Part shown: piece by piece, positions 20,409 to 32,804 of the stretch
Layout of the letters: every line of letters begins with the position of its first letter
Position numbering within the stretch: the stretch's first letter is position 1
Origin: Crossaster papposus
Lineage: Eukaryota > Echinodermata > Asteroidea > Velatida > Solasteridae
Assembly: GCA_037893245.1 (NCBI GenBank)
Contig: JBAIAA010000530.1
Span: 83,548 to 147,547 of the forward strand
Length of the DNA: 64,000 bases
Direction: 5' to 3'
Position numbers and translations under genes: made by a program
The notes under the pieces: generated by a model
Seen by the model: only the letters and a program-made list of their open reading frames with translations
Told to the model about the DNA's origin: nothing
Databases searched by the model: none

Positions 20409-23322
20409 AGGGTGCACTGTCCTAATTGAAGGGAGAATTTCTCCGCGGTCTCATTAGCATGAAATGTGCCCCCACAATTTCTTTTGAAAAAGGAGTCCGT
20501 TTGGTAAAAGAAATGGTGGGATTGTGTAAATTTAGCATGGGATCAACTCCCTGGTTTCTGAGCTTCAATCTGAAGGCAGACTTGACAAAATTACGGTTGA
20601 AAAATGGGTCCTAATTGCCCCTAAACGTGGAGGGATGCCATTTGTAAAATGGCTGCGTGCAGGCTGGGAAAGTATCACTTTTCGGGAGGTGAGTTTCTTT
20701 TGGTGTGAATATTAAAAAATGTAATTGGCTAACCCACCCAAAATTGAAAAGAAATGGAAAGATAAAGGCCAAGACAATAATCTGATTGTTGTTTGATAAA
20801 CCCCAGTGATGTTGGTTTGCATGAAACTTGGCCCTAAACTTTGTTTATTTTACACTGTTTTCAATGGGACTTGAATTAGGACAGTGCACCCTAAAGGGTG
20901 CACTGTCCTAATTGAAGGGAGAATTTCTCCGCGGTCTCATTAGCATGAAATGTGCCCCCACAATTTCTTTTGAAAAAGGAGTCCGTTTGGTAAAAGAAAT
21001 GGTGGGATTGTGTAAATTTAGCATGGGATCAACTCCCTGGTTTCTGAGCTTCAATCTGAAGGCAGACTTGACAAAATTACGGTTGAAAAATGGGTCCTAA
21101 TTGCCCCTAAACGTGGAGGGATGCCATTTGTAAAATGGCTGCGTGCAGGCTGGGAAAGTATCACTTTTCGGGAGGTGAGTTTCTTTTGGTGTGAATATTA
21201 AAAAATGTAATTGGCTAACCCACCCAAAATTGAAAAGAAATGGAAAGATAAAGGCCAAGACAATAATCTGATTGTTGTTTGATAAACCCCAGTGATGTTG
21301 GTTTGCATGAAACTTGGCCCTAAACTTTGTTTATTTTACACTGTTTTCAATGGGACTTGAATTAGGACAGTGCACCCTAAAGGGTGCACTGTCCTAATTG
21401 AAGGGAGAATTTCTCCGCGGTCTCATTAGCATGAAATGTGCCCCCACAATTTCTTTTGAAAAAGGAGTCCGTTTGGTAAAAGAAATGGTGGGATTGTGTA
21501 AATTTAGCATGGGATCAACTCCCTGGTTTCTGAGCTTCAATCTGAAGGCAGACTTGACAAAATTACGGTTGAAAAATGGGTCCTAATTGCCCCTAAACGT
21601 GGAGGGATGCCATTTGTAAAATGGCTGCGTGCAGGCTGGGAAAGTATCACTTTTCGGGAGGTGAGTTTCTTTTGGTGTGAATATTAAAAAATGTAATTGG
21701 CTAACCCACCCAAAATTGAAAAGAAATGGAAAGATAAAGGCCAAGACAATAATCTGATTGTTGTTTGATAAACCCCAGTGATGTTGGTTTGCATGAAACT
21801 TGGCCCTAAACTTTGTTTATTTTACACTGTTTTCAATGGGACTTGAATTAGGACAGTGCACCCTAAAGGGTGCACTGTCCTAATTGAAGGGAGAATTTCT
21901 CCGCGGTCTCATTAGCATGAAATGTGCCCCCACAATTTCTTTTGAAAAAGGAGTCCGTTTGGTAAAAGAAATGGTGGGATTGTGTAAATTTAGCATGGGA
22001 TCAACTCCCTGGTTTCTGAGCTTCAATCTGAAGGCAGACTTGACAAAATTACGGTTGAAAAATGGGTCCTAATTGCCCCTAAACGTGGAGGGATGCCATT
22101 TGTAAAATGGCTGCGTGCAGGCTGGGAAAGTATCACTTTTCGGGAGGTGAGTTTCTTTTGGTGTGAATATTAAAAAATGTAATTGGCTAACCCACCCAAA
22201 ATTGAAAAGAAATGGAAAGATAAAGGCCAAGACAATAATCTGATTGTTGTTTGATAAACCCCAGTGATGTTGGTTTGCATGAAACTTGGCCCTAAACTTT
22301 GTTTATTTTACACTGTTTTCAATGGGACTTGAATTAGGACAGTGCACCCTAAAGGGTGCACTGTCCTAATTGAAGGGAGAATTTCTCCGCGGTCTCATTA
22401 GCATGAAATGTGCCCCCACAATTTCTTTTGAAAAAGGAGTCCGTTTGGTAAAAGAAATGGTGGGATTGTGTAAATTTAGCATGGGATCAACTCCCTGGTT
22501 TCTGAGCTTCAATCTGAAGGCAGACTTGACAAAATTACGGTTGAAAAATGGGTCCTAATTGCCCCTAAACGTGGAGGGATGCCATTTGTAAAATGGCTGC
22601 GTGCAGGCTGGGAAAGTATCACTTTTCGGGAGGTGAGTTTCTTTTGGTGTGAATATTAAAAAATGTAATTGGCTAACCCACCCAAAATTGAAAAGAAATG
22701 GAAAGATAAAGGCCAAGACAATAATCTGATTGTTGTTTGATAAACCCCAGTGATGTTGGTTTGCATGAAACTTGGCCCTAAACTTTGTTTATTTTACACT
22801 GTTTTCAATGGGACTTGAATTAGGACAGTGCACCCTAAAGGGTGCACTGTCCTAATTGAAGGGAGAATTTCTCCGCGGTCTCATTAGCATGAAATGTGCC
22901 CCCACAATTTCTTTTGAAAAAGGAGTCCGTTTGGTAAAAGAAATGGTGGGATTGTGTAAATTTAGCATGGGATCAACTCCCTGGTTTCTGAGCTTCAATC
23001 TGAAGGCAGACTTGACAAAATTACGGTTGAAAAATGGGTCCTAATTGCCCCTAAACGTGGAGGGATGCCATTTGTAAAATGGCTGCGTGCAGGCTGGGAA
23101 AGTATCACTTTTCGGGAGGTGAGTTTCTTTTGGTGTGAATATTAAAAAATGTAATTGGCTAACCCACCCAAAATTGAAAAGAAATGGAAAGATAAAGGCC
23201 AAGACAATAATCTGATTGTTGTTTGATAAACCCCAGTGATGTTGGTTTGCATGAAACTTGGCCCTAAACTTTGTTTATTTTACACTGTTTTCAATGGGAC
23301 TTGAATTAGGACAGTGCACCCT
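20409..23322. mobile_element. Nested TIR element array, 6 copies, unit 5
   Basis: Copies start at 20409, 20895, 21381, 21867, 22353 and 22839. This is the largest nested array, with five head-to-tail junctions that each place two 19-bp arms 2 bp apart. Confidence 0.85.
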
Positions 23323-23762
23323 ATATTTCAAAATGGCCGCCTCCTTGGAGTCATGCGGGCGGGGATTTAAAAATGGTTTGTGTTGTTTACGCTTACTGGC
23401 TTTAGTCGTAGAAGACAAGAACAAGTTTCAGGAGACAATTGTCTGGATTCTGACACATCAGAGATATTTTATTACTGGAAACAGGTAAAAAACACAGTTT
23501 AAATCACATAATAATTATGTACAGTCGTTTTGTAAAATTTTAAACATTTTTTTTATTTTTTCTTTATTTTTTTTATTTTTTTATTTTTTTTTACCATTTA
23601 AACAAAGATTCTCGGACACATGCAATTCAAGTTGATAAACAGACTATGAAACCGGCCAACCCTAGCTACATTAACCCTAACCGAACGGAGGGTAACCAAC
23701 CCTAATGGAACGTAACCCTAAACCCAAACTGGATAAAACCAACCAGATTATTACAAACAAAA

Positions 23763-25829
23763 TTACAGGAACATTTTACAGTAATTGTGTTCGTTGTAGA
23801 TATTTTGCTCTGGTAATTTGTCCTTTGACTGGAATTCATTGTTTGGTCTGGGATTTAATTGTCCTGGTTTATACATGGCCTGTGCAGTATAGTACGTATG
23901 GTATCTTTCACCACGACATTGTGCTCGTCTTTTCCTATATTTTGGAGACTTTGAACGTTTCTTATGATATTTTTGTTTTTTGTCCATTTCAGCAAGAGCA
24001 CTGGCAGCAGGCGAGTTGCTGGTTATGGGACACCCAGCTGCTTGGCATTTCTTGATGATTGAGTTGGCGTGCCCGTTGTTAACGAGGTGAATGGAACTCC
24101 GATCTCTTGCTGCAGCGTTCTTTGAAAAAGTTAGTGAACCTTTAGGGTTGGTCATTCCAAAGGCATGATTCACAGATTCAGTCTTTTGTGTACTCATGCC
24201 ATACTTTGTTTTTTCTAATGCATCTTCTCCAATTCGCTTGTCCAAAAGTTTCTTTAAAAGCTGCTCATCCTTCGTGGATAAACTTAGTTTTTCTCTAGTA
24301 CTGCGTGACATATATGGAAATCCATAATTACCGTTACAAATTTGGGATTTGTTTTTGCATAGACTGTGATCCCCCATATAACATTTTGGGATGGCAGTTG
24401 AAGCATTAGCTGCCATCTTTTTCATTCTGTACATTTTCCCATCACATTTTTGGAGAATTGCGATGGCCTCGGCCTGTGTTCTGTGACTTACATCATCAGC
24501 AAAACGGTCTTGCAGTTGTTTTTTTAGTCTAGCACTCTTGCAGGGAAACATATTTGAGCTGAAATTTGCCCGACTAATGGCAGCGCATAGTGATCTATTC
24601 AAATGAGAAGGATCTAGTTGTTGCACTGTTTCAGAACCAGTTCTTGTCCTCATTTGTGTGTTCAAGCCTGCTGCCAGACATCCATCTGCATCAGTGGTGA
24701 CACTGTTGACAAGGAGGGGCTCTTTGCAATGCAAAAGTTTTTTAGCGCATTGTAGTCCTCCCTGTTTCTCGTTTCCCATGTTGAAGTGAGAAGGACGTGT
24801 CGCTGTGCATCCTGTGTGGTTAGGGCATTTAGGTGTTTTTTCTCCTTTGGCACGTCTCATTTCTCTACTTTTACACAGTTTGTTTTCTTGATTGTACATG
24901 ATGACATACTTTGAAGATGTCACATTTTCACACACAGTGTCTCTGGTTTGTGTGGCAGGTACAAAGAGACTTTTTTTCCTAGAGTTTCTGAGTGGGTTGT
25001 TGTATTGTCTGTCCATCTCAACAGCAATTGGACTCTCTCTTTGAAATCCCTGCATCTCGTGAATATCTTTTACAATTGTTCTCTTTGCAGCCATGTCTTC
25101 TTCATTTTCTTGAGATATTATTTTACCACATTTGTGTGCAATTTTTTGCAGTCCACTACTCGAAGGAACAGCCGTGTCCATAGCTGCTAAGAGCCTCCTT
25201 GCACCTGCAGCTGCGATGCCAGTGTTGTAGAGTCCCACCTGAAATGCCATGTTGGGAGTAGCAGTCCGTCGTCCAGGTCCATTTTGAGGTATTTCGGTAT
25301 AAAGTCTTTGTCTCTGTGTTGTAAATCCACACTTTTGGCAGTACATTGCTTCAGATACTGCTAAACCTCTGCATTCCTCTGCCTCTGCCAGTAGTTTAGG
25401 ATGGCCATCACACTCGGGATGCGATTTTTGATGGTCAAGTACCGCCTTTGCTCCAAGTTCCACCGCCGACTCAATGTCCACGAAACGATATCCTCCTTGG
25501 TGATTCGTTCCACTCGGGGGTGGAAAGTGCCCTATTTTGAGATTGGATTTTCCACCATTGGGCTGGAGCCTGTCAACTAGAGTAATTTCTCCAGCTTTTG
25601 GTCGAAGTAGCATTACATTTCTGCACTTGGTCCCTGCTGTTGGAAGTGTCTGGCTGAAAAACCCTCGTTCGTCTTTCGGAACAGCCAGTTCGAGTTGCTC
25701 ATATGTTGGTCTTACATACTTGGGCAGTTCCATGTCTTCAGCTGCACGCTGCATCTTGGGAGACTGCTCGTGTTTTGGTTTGAACCAAGTTTTTTTCATT
25801 TTAAAAATTCCTCTTCTGTCTCGACCCAT
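23763..25829 (-). CDS. Mutator-like DDE transposase, intact, unit 5
   Basis: Identical 688-residue protein in the unit with the largest nested array. The putative promoter is at 25888-26008 in unit 6. Expansion of the nested array has not altered the gene or its 3' flank. Confidence 0.9.
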   Translation of the reverse strand: MGRDRRGIFKMKKTWFKPKHEQSPKMQRAAEDMELPKYVRPTYEQLELAVPKDERGFFSQTLPTAGTKCRNVMLLRPKAGEITLVDRLQPNGGKSNLKIGHFPPPSGTNHQGGYRFVDIESAVELGAKAVLDHQKSHPECDGHPKLLAEAEECRGLAVSEAMYCQKCGFTTQRQRLYTEIPQNGPGRRTATPNMAFQVGLYNTGIAAAGARRLLAAMDTAVPSSSGLQKIAHKCGKIISQENEEDMAAKRTIVKDIHEMQGFQRESPIAVEMDRQYNNPLRNSRKKSLFVPATQTRDTVCENVTSSKYVIMYNQENKLCKSREMRRAKGEKTPKCPNHTGCTATRPSHFNMGNEKQGGLQCAKKLLHCKEPLLVNSVTTDADGCLAAGLNTQMRTRTGSETVQQLDPSHLNRSLCAAISRANFSSNMFPCKSARLKKQLQDRFADDVSHRTQAEAIAILQKCDGKMYRMKKMAANASTAIPKCYMGDHSLCKNKSQICNGNYGFPYMSRSTREKLSLSTKDEQLLKKLLDKRIGEDALEKTKYGMSTQKTESVNHAFGMTNPKGSLTFSKNAAARDRSSIHLVNNGHANSIIKKCQAAGCPITSNSPAASALAEMDKKQKYHKKRSKSPKYRKRRAQCRGERYHTYYTAQAMYKPGQLNPRPNNEFQSKDKLPEQNIYNEHNYCKMFL

Positions 25830-25887
25830 TGTACACAACAAAAGAATTTCAGCTTTGCTCGATGGTTTTCATAGGGTTACTTGAAAT

Positions 25888-26008
25888 GATATGGTCACCC
25901 TATGACCAATTTGAGACTTTTATAAATTTTTCAGCATGCTAATTTGGTATTTCTTTGAATTGAGATTGCAAGGAAAGGTCACAAGATATGTACGTCACCA
26001 TAACGTCA
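25888..26008 (-). promoter_or_regulatory. Candidate promoter of the unit-5 transposase, located in unit 6
   Basis: TATA box at 25924-25917, CRE-like half-sites at 25991-26008. Confidence 0.55.
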
Positions 26009-26296
26009 GTCAAGGCCTGTGTCCTTATGCCACTTGGAAAGGCTGTTGTATCCTTGGGGAAATTACCCCAGATTGTTTCTGTGTTGCCAGGGTCACATTA
26101 CAAGTGGGGAACACTTGGTCATTAATCTTTCAAATAATTACATCCTAAGATAGCAACTTCTGAAATTGTAATGGTAAAACATCAAAATGGCCCCCCAATT
26201 CCCCGTAAAAATTATCCCTGTGTAATGGTTGAGTAAGCAAAGAACCTTTTTACACTTAGATTTTTATTTTATTTAAGAAATTGGTGTTATTTTTTT

Positions 26297-26328
<32 letters not shown>

Positions 26329-26849
26329 GGGGGGAGGAGGGTGGGGGTGGGGTGGTGGTTATTGGGTGTCCATTAATGAAGACATGAGTGCTAAGTATAA
26401 AACCCTTAATTACTATGAACAATTTATCCCCTTACATATATTTGTTTGTTGATTTAAACTCCCCACCTACCAACCAAACCCCCCCCCCCCCCCTCCCCAC
26501 ACACACCAACAAAGTAAGTGCAATATTAAACCATGTATATAAAAAAAAAAAAATACTAAATAAAACATACAACCCACGTACTTGCCCACGTACATTTCGA
26601 AAAAATGAACTTTAAGATGTTTTTTATATTTTTAAAAACATTGTAGAATCTGTTTGCACTAGCATGTATAGGAGAGTCTGTGCTGTTAAGACAGTGCAAA
26701 ATGCTATAGGCTGGCCTTGAACATTTAACCCTGTAGATGGCCATTGGATTAATTTTTTCATTTTTGTTTTGAACATTTGAGTTCTTTGATTCGTTCTGGA
26801 CCTTTTAGTATTATTTTTGTTTCAAATAATTATAAATCATTGTATTTAA

Positions 26850-29277
26850 AGGGTGCACTGTCCTAATTGAAGGGAGAATTTCTCCGCGGTCTCATTAGCA
26901 TGAAATGTGCCCCCACAATTTCTTTTGAAAAAGGAGTCCGTTTGGTAAAAGAAATGGTGGGATTGTGTAAATTTAGCATGGGATCAACTCCCTGGTTTCT
27001 GAGCTTCAATCTGAAGGCAGACTTGACAAAATTACGGTTGAAAAATGGGTCCTAATTGCCCCTAAACGTGGAGGGATGCCATTTGTAAAATGGCTGCGTG
27101 CAGGCTGGGAAAGTATCACTTTTCGGGAGGTGAGTTTCTTTTGGTGTGAATATTAAAAAATGTAATTGGCTAACCCACCCAAAATTGAAAAGAAATGGAA
27201 AGATAAAGGCCAAGACAATAATCTGATTGTTGTTTGATAAACCCCAGTGATGTTGGTTTGCATGAAACTTGGCCCTAAACTTTGTTTATTTTACACTGTT
27301 TTCAATGGGACTTGAATTAGGACAGTGCACCCTAAAGGGTGCACTGTCCTAATTGAAGGGAGAATTTCTCCGCGGTCTCATTAGCATGAAATGTGCCCCC
27401 ACAATTTCTTTTGAAAAAGGAGTCCGTTTGGTAAAAGAAATGGTGGGATTGTGTAAATTTAGCATGGGATCAACTCCCTGGTTTCTGAGCTTCAATCTGA
27501 AGGCAGACTTGACAAAATTACGGTTGAAAAATGGGTCCTAATTGCCCCTAAACGTGGAGGGATGCCATTTGTAAAATGGCTGCGTGCAGGCTGGGAAAGT
27601 ATCACTTTTCGGGAGGTGAGTTTCTTTTGGTGTGAATATTAAAAAATGTAATTGGCTAACCCACCCAAAATTGAAAAGAAATGGAAAGATAAAGGCCAAG
27701 ACAATAATCTGATTGTTGTTTGATAAACCCCAGTGATGTTGGTTTGCATGAAACTTGGCCCTAAACTTTGTTTATTTTACACTGTTTTCAATGGGACTTG
27801 AATTAGGACATTGTACCCTAAAGGGTGCACTGTCCTAATTGAAGGGAGAATTTCTCCGCGGTCTCATTAGCATGAAATGTGCCCCCACAATTTCTTTTGA
27901 AAAAGGAGTCCGTTTGGTAAAAGAAATGGTGGGATTGTGTAAATTTAGCATGGGATCAACTCCCTGGTTTCTGAGCTTCAATCTGAAGGCAGACTTGACA
28001 AAATTACGGTTGAAAAATGGGTCCTAATTGCCCCTAAACGTGGAGGGATGCCATTTGTAAAATGGCTGCGTGCAGGCTGGGAAAGTATCACTTTTCGGGA
28101 GGTGAGTTTCTTTTGGTGTGAATATTAAAAAATGTAATTGGCTAACCCACCCAAAATTGAAAAGAAATGGAAAGATAAAGGCCAAGACAATAATCTGATT
28201 GTTGTTTGATAAACCCCAGTGATGTTGGTTTGCATGAAACTTGGCCCTAAACTTTGTTTATTTTACACTGTTTTCAATGGGACTTGAATTAGGACAGTGC
28301 ACCCTAAAGGGTGCACTGTCCTAATTGAAGGGAGAATTTCTCCGCGGTCTCATTAGCATGAAATGTGCCCCCACAATTTCTTTTGAAAAAGGAGTCCGTT
28401 TGGTAAAAGAAATGGTGGGATTGTGTAAATTTAGCATGGGATCAACTCCCTGGTTTCTGAGCTTCAATCTGAAGGCAGACTTGACAAAATTACGGTTGAA
28501 AAATGGGTCCTAATTGCCCCTAAACGTGGAGGGATGCCATTTGTAAAATGGCTGCGTGCAGGCTGGGAAAGTATCACTTTTCGGGAGGTGAGTTTCTTTT
28601 GGTGTGAATATTAAAAAATGTAATTGGCTAACCCACCCAAAATTGAAAAGAAATGGAAAGATAAAGGCCAAGACAATAATCTGATTGTTGTTTGATAAAC
28701 CCCAGTGATGTTGGTTTGCATGAAACTTGGCCCTAAACTTTGTTTATTTTACACTGTTTTCAATGGGACTTGAATTAGGACAGTGCACCCTAAAGGGTGC
28801 ACTGTCCTAATTGAAGGGAGAATTTCTCCGCGGTCTCATTAGCATGAAATGTGCCCCCACAATTTCTTTTGAAAAAGGAGTCCGTTTGGTAAAAGAAATG
28901 GTGGGATTGTGTAAATTTAGCATGGGATCAACTCCCTGGTTTCTGAGCTTCAATCTGAAGGCAGACTTGACAAAATTACGGTTGAAAAATGGGTCCTAAT
29001 TGCCCCTAAACGTGGAGGGATGCCATTTGTAAAATGGCTGCGTGCAGGCTGGGAAAGTATCACTTTTCGGGAGGTGAGTTTCTTTTGGTGTGAATATTAA
29101 AAAATGTAATTGGCTAACCCACCCAAAATTGAAAAGAAATGGAAAGATAAAGGCCAAGACAATAATCTGATTGTTGTTTGATAAACCCCAGTGATGTTGG
29201 TTTGCATGAAACTTGGCCCTAAACTTTGTTTATTTTACACTGTTTTCAATGGGACTTGAATTAGGACAGTGCACCCT
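26850..29277. mobile_element. Nested TIR element array, 5 copies, unit 6
   Basis: Copies start at 26850, 27336, 27822, 28308 and 28794. The second copy (27336-27819) has an altered right end, ATTGTACCCT in place of AGTGCACCCT (substitutions at 27811 and 27814). This is the only imperfect end I noticed among the 37 copies. Confidence 0.85.
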
Positions 29278-29717
29278 ATATTTCAAAATGGCCGCCTCCT
29301 TGGAGTCATGCGGGCGGGGATTTAAAAATGGTTTGTGTTGTTTACGCTTACTGGCTTTAGTCGTAGAAGACAAGAACAAGTTTCAGGAGACAATTGTCTG
29401 GATTCTGACACATCAGAGATATTTTATTACTGGAAACAGGTAAAAAACACAGTTTAAATCACATAATAATTATGTACAGTCGTTTTGTAAAATTTTAAAC
29501 ATTTTTTTTATTTTTTCTTTATTTTTTTTATTTTTTTATTTTTTTTTACCATTTAAACAAAGATTCTCGGACACATGCAATTCAAGTTGATAAACAGACT
29601 ATGAAACCGGCCAACCCTAGCTACATTAACCCTAACCGAACGGAGGGTAACCAACCCTAATGGAACGTAACCCTAAACCCAAACTGGATAAAACCAACCA
29701 GATTATTACAAACAAAA

Positions 29718-31784
29718 TTACAGGAACATTTTACAGTAATTGTGTTCGTTGTAGATATTTTGCTCTGGTAATTTGTCCTTTGACTGGAATTCATTGTTTG
29801 GTCTGGGATTTAATTGTCCTGGTTTATACATGGCCTGTGCAGTATAGTACGTATGGTATCTTTCACCACGACATTGTGCTCGTCTTTTCCTATATTTTGG
29901 AGACTTTGAACGTTTCTTATGATATTTTTGTTTTTTGTCCATTTCAGCAAGAGCACTGGCAGCAGGCGAGTTGCTGGTTATGGGACACCCAGCTGCTTGG
30001 CATTTCTTGATGATTGAGTTGGCGTGCCCGTTGTTAACGAGGTGAATGGAACTCCGATCTCTTGCTGCAGCGTTCTTTGAAAAAGTTAGTGAACCTTTAG
30101 GGTTGGTCATTCCAAAGGCATGATTCACAGATTCAGTCTTTTGTGTACTCATGCCATACTTTGTTTTTTCTAATGCATCTTCTCCAATTCGCTTGTCCAA
30201 AAGTTTCTTTAAAAGCTGCTCATCCTTCGTGGATAAACTTAGTTTTTCTCTAGTACTGCGTGACATATATGGAAATCCATAATTACCGTTACAAATTTGG
30301 GATTTGTTTTTGCATAGACTGTGATCCCCCATATAACATTTTGGGATGGCAGTTGAAGCATTAGCTGCCATCTTTTTCATTCTGTACATTTTCCCATCAC
30401 ATTTTTGGAGAATTGCGATGGCCTCGGCCTGTGTTCTGTGACTTACATCATCAGCAAAACGGTCTTGCAGTTGTTTTTTTAGTCTAGCACTCTTGCAGGG
30501 AAACATATTTGAGCTGAAATTTGCCCGACTAATGGCAGCGCATAGTGATCTATTCAAATGAGAAGGATCTAGTTGTTGCACTGTTTCAGAACCAGTTCTT
30601 GTCCTCATTTGTGTGTTCAAGCCTGCTGCCAGACATCCATCTGCATCAGTGGTGACACTGTTGACAAGGAGGGGCTCTTTGCAATGCAAAAGTTTTTTAG
30701 CGCATTGTAGTCCTCCCTGTTTCTCGTTTCCCATGTTGAAGTGAGAAGGACGTGTCGCTGTGCATCCTGTGTGGTTAGGGCATTTAGGTGTTTTTTCTCC
30801 TTTGGCACGTCTCATTTCTCTACTTTTACACAGTTTGTTTTCTTGATTGTACATGATGACATACTTTGAAGATGTCACATTTTCACACACAGTGTCTCTG
30901 GTTTGTGTGGCAGGTACAAAGAGACTTTTTTTCCTAGAGTTTCTGAGTGGGTTGTTGTATTGTCTGTCCATCTCAACAGCAATTGGACTCTCTCTTTGAA
31001 ATCCCTGCATCTCGTGAATATCTTTTACAATTGTTCTCTTTGCAGCCATGTCTTCTTCATTTTCTTGAGATATTATTTTACCACATTTGTGTGCAATTTT
31101 TTGCAGTCCACTACTCGAAGGAACAGCCGTGTCCATAGCTGCTAAGAGCCTCCTTGCACCTGCAGCTGCGATGCCAGTGTTGTAGAGTCCCACCTGAAAT
31201 GCCATGTTGGGAGTAGCAGTCCGTCGTCCAGGTCCATTTTGAGGTATTTCGGTATAAAGTCTTTGTCTCTGTGTTGTAAATCCACACTTTTGGCAGTACA
31301 TTGCTTCAGATACTGCTAAACCTCTGCATTCCTCTGCCTCTGCCAGTAGTTTAGGATGGCCATCACACTCGGGATGCGATTTTTGATGGTCAAGTACCGC
31401 CTTTGCTCCAAGTTCCACCGCCGACTCAATGTCCACGAAACGATATCCTCCTTGGTGATTCGTTCCACTCGGGGGTGGAAAGTGCCCTATTTTGAGATTG
31501 GATTTTCCACCATTGGGCTGGAGCCTGTCAACTAGAGTAATTTCTCCAGCTTTTGGTCGAAGTAGCATTACATTTCTGCACTTGGTCCCTGCTGTTGGAA
31601 GTGTCTGGCTGAAAAACCCTCGTTCGTCTTTCGGAACAGCCAGTTCGAGTTGCTCATATGTTGGTCTTACATACTTGGGCAGTTCCATGTCTTCAGCTGC
31701 ACGCTGCATCTTGGGAGACTGCTCGTGTTTTGGTTTGAACCAAGTTTTTTTCATTTTAAAAATTCCTCTTCTGTCTCGACCCAT
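29718..31784 (-). CDS. Mutator-like DDE transposase, intact, unit 6
   Basis: Identical 688-residue protein. The putative promoter is at 31843-31963 in unit 7. Confidence 0.9.
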   Translation of the reverse strand: MGRDRRGIFKMKKTWFKPKHEQSPKMQRAAEDMELPKYVRPTYEQLELAVPKDERGFFSQTLPTAGTKCRNVMLLRPKAGEITLVDRLQPNGGKSNLKIGHFPPPSGTNHQGGYRFVDIESAVELGAKAVLDHQKSHPECDGHPKLLAEAEECRGLAVSEAMYCQKCGFTTQRQRLYTEIPQNGPGRRTATPNMAFQVGLYNTGIAAAGARRLLAAMDTAVPSSSGLQKIAHKCGKIISQENEEDMAAKRTIVKDIHEMQGFQRESPIAVEMDRQYNNPLRNSRKKSLFVPATQTRDTVCENVTSSKYVIMYNQENKLCKSREMRRAKGEKTPKCPNHTGCTATRPSHFNMGNEKQGGLQCAKKLLHCKEPLLVNSVTTDADGCLAAGLNTQMRTRTGSETVQQLDPSHLNRSLCAAISRANFSSNMFPCKSARLKKQLQDRFADDVSHRTQAEAIAILQKCDGKMYRMKKMAANASTAIPKCYMGDHSLCKNKSQICNGNYGFPYMSRSTREKLSLSTKDEQLLKKLLDKRIGEDALEKTKYGMSTQKTESVNHAFGMTNPKGSLTFSKNAAARDRSSIHLVNNGHANSIIKKCQAAGCPITSNSPAASALAEMDKKQKYHKKRSKSPKYRKRRAQCRGERYHTYYTAQAMYKPGQLNPRPNNEFQSKDKLPEQNIYNEHNYCKMFL

Positions 31785-31842
31785 TGTACACAACAAAAGA
31801 ATTTCAGCTTTGCTCGATGGTTTTCATAGGGTTACTTGAAAT

Positions 31843-31963
31843 GATATGGTCACCCTATGACCAATTTGAGACTTTTATAAATTTTTCAGCATGCTAATTT
31901 GGTATTTCTTTGAATTGAGATTGCAAGGAAAGGTCACAAGATATGTACGTCACCATAACGTCA
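31843..31963 (-). promoter_or_regulatory. Candidate promoter of the unit-6 transposase, located in unit 7
   Basis: TATA box at 31879-31872, CRE-like half-sites at 31946-31963. Confidence 0.55.
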
Positions 31964-32251
31964 GTCAAGGCCTGTGTCCTTATGCCACTTGGAAAGGCTG
32001 TTGTATCCTTGGGGAAATTACCCCAGATTGTTTCTGTGTTGCCAGGGTCACATTACAAGTGGGGAACACTTGGTCATTAATCTTTCAAATAATTACATCC
32101 TAAGATAGCAACTTCTGAAATTGTAATGGTAAAACATCAAAATGGCCCCCCAATTCCCCGTAAAAATTATCCCTGTGTAATGGTTGAGTAAGCAAAGAAC
32201 CTTTTTACACTTAGATTTTTATTTTATTTAAGAAATTGGTGTTATTTTTTT

Positions 32252-32283
<32 letters not shown>

Positions 32284-32804
32284 GGGGGGAGGAGGGTGGG
32301 GGTGGGGTGGTGGTTATTGGGTGTCCATTAATGAAGACATGAGTGCTAAGTATAAAACCCTTAATTACTATGAACAATTTATCCCCTTACATATATTTGT
32401 TTGTTGATTTAAACTCCCCACCTACCAACCAAACCCCCCCCCCCCCCCTCCCCACACACACCAACAAAGTAAGTGCAATATTAAACCATGTATATAAAAA
32501 AAAAAAAATACTAAATAAAACATACAACCCACGTACTTGCCCACGTACATTTCGAAAAAATGAACTTTAAGATGTTTTTTATATTTTTAAAAACATTGTA
32601 GAATCTGTTTGCACTAGCATGTATAGGAGAGTCTGTGCTGTTAAGACAGTGCAAAATGCTATAGGCTGGCCTTGAACATTTAACCCTGTAGATGGCCATT
32701 GGATTAATTTTTTCATTTTTGTTTTGAACATTTGAGTTCTTTGATTCGTTCTGGACCTTTTAGTATTATTTTTGTTTCAAATAATTATAAATCATTGTAT
32801 TTAA

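Larger units (their letters stand above)
19447..25887. repeat. Macrosatellite unit 5 (6441 bp, 6 nested copies)
   Basis: The longest unit. It exceeds unit 1 by exactly 3 x 486 bp and holds six nested elements. It lies directly between the shortest of the left-hand units and the 5-copy unit. Confidence 0.97.
25888..31842. repeat. Macrosatellite unit 6 (5955 bp, 5 nested copies)
   Basis: Exceeds unit 1 by 2 x 486 bp. It carries the only nested-element end variant I noticed in the window: two substitutions at 27811 and 27814 in the right inverted repeat of its second nested copy. Confidence 0.97.
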
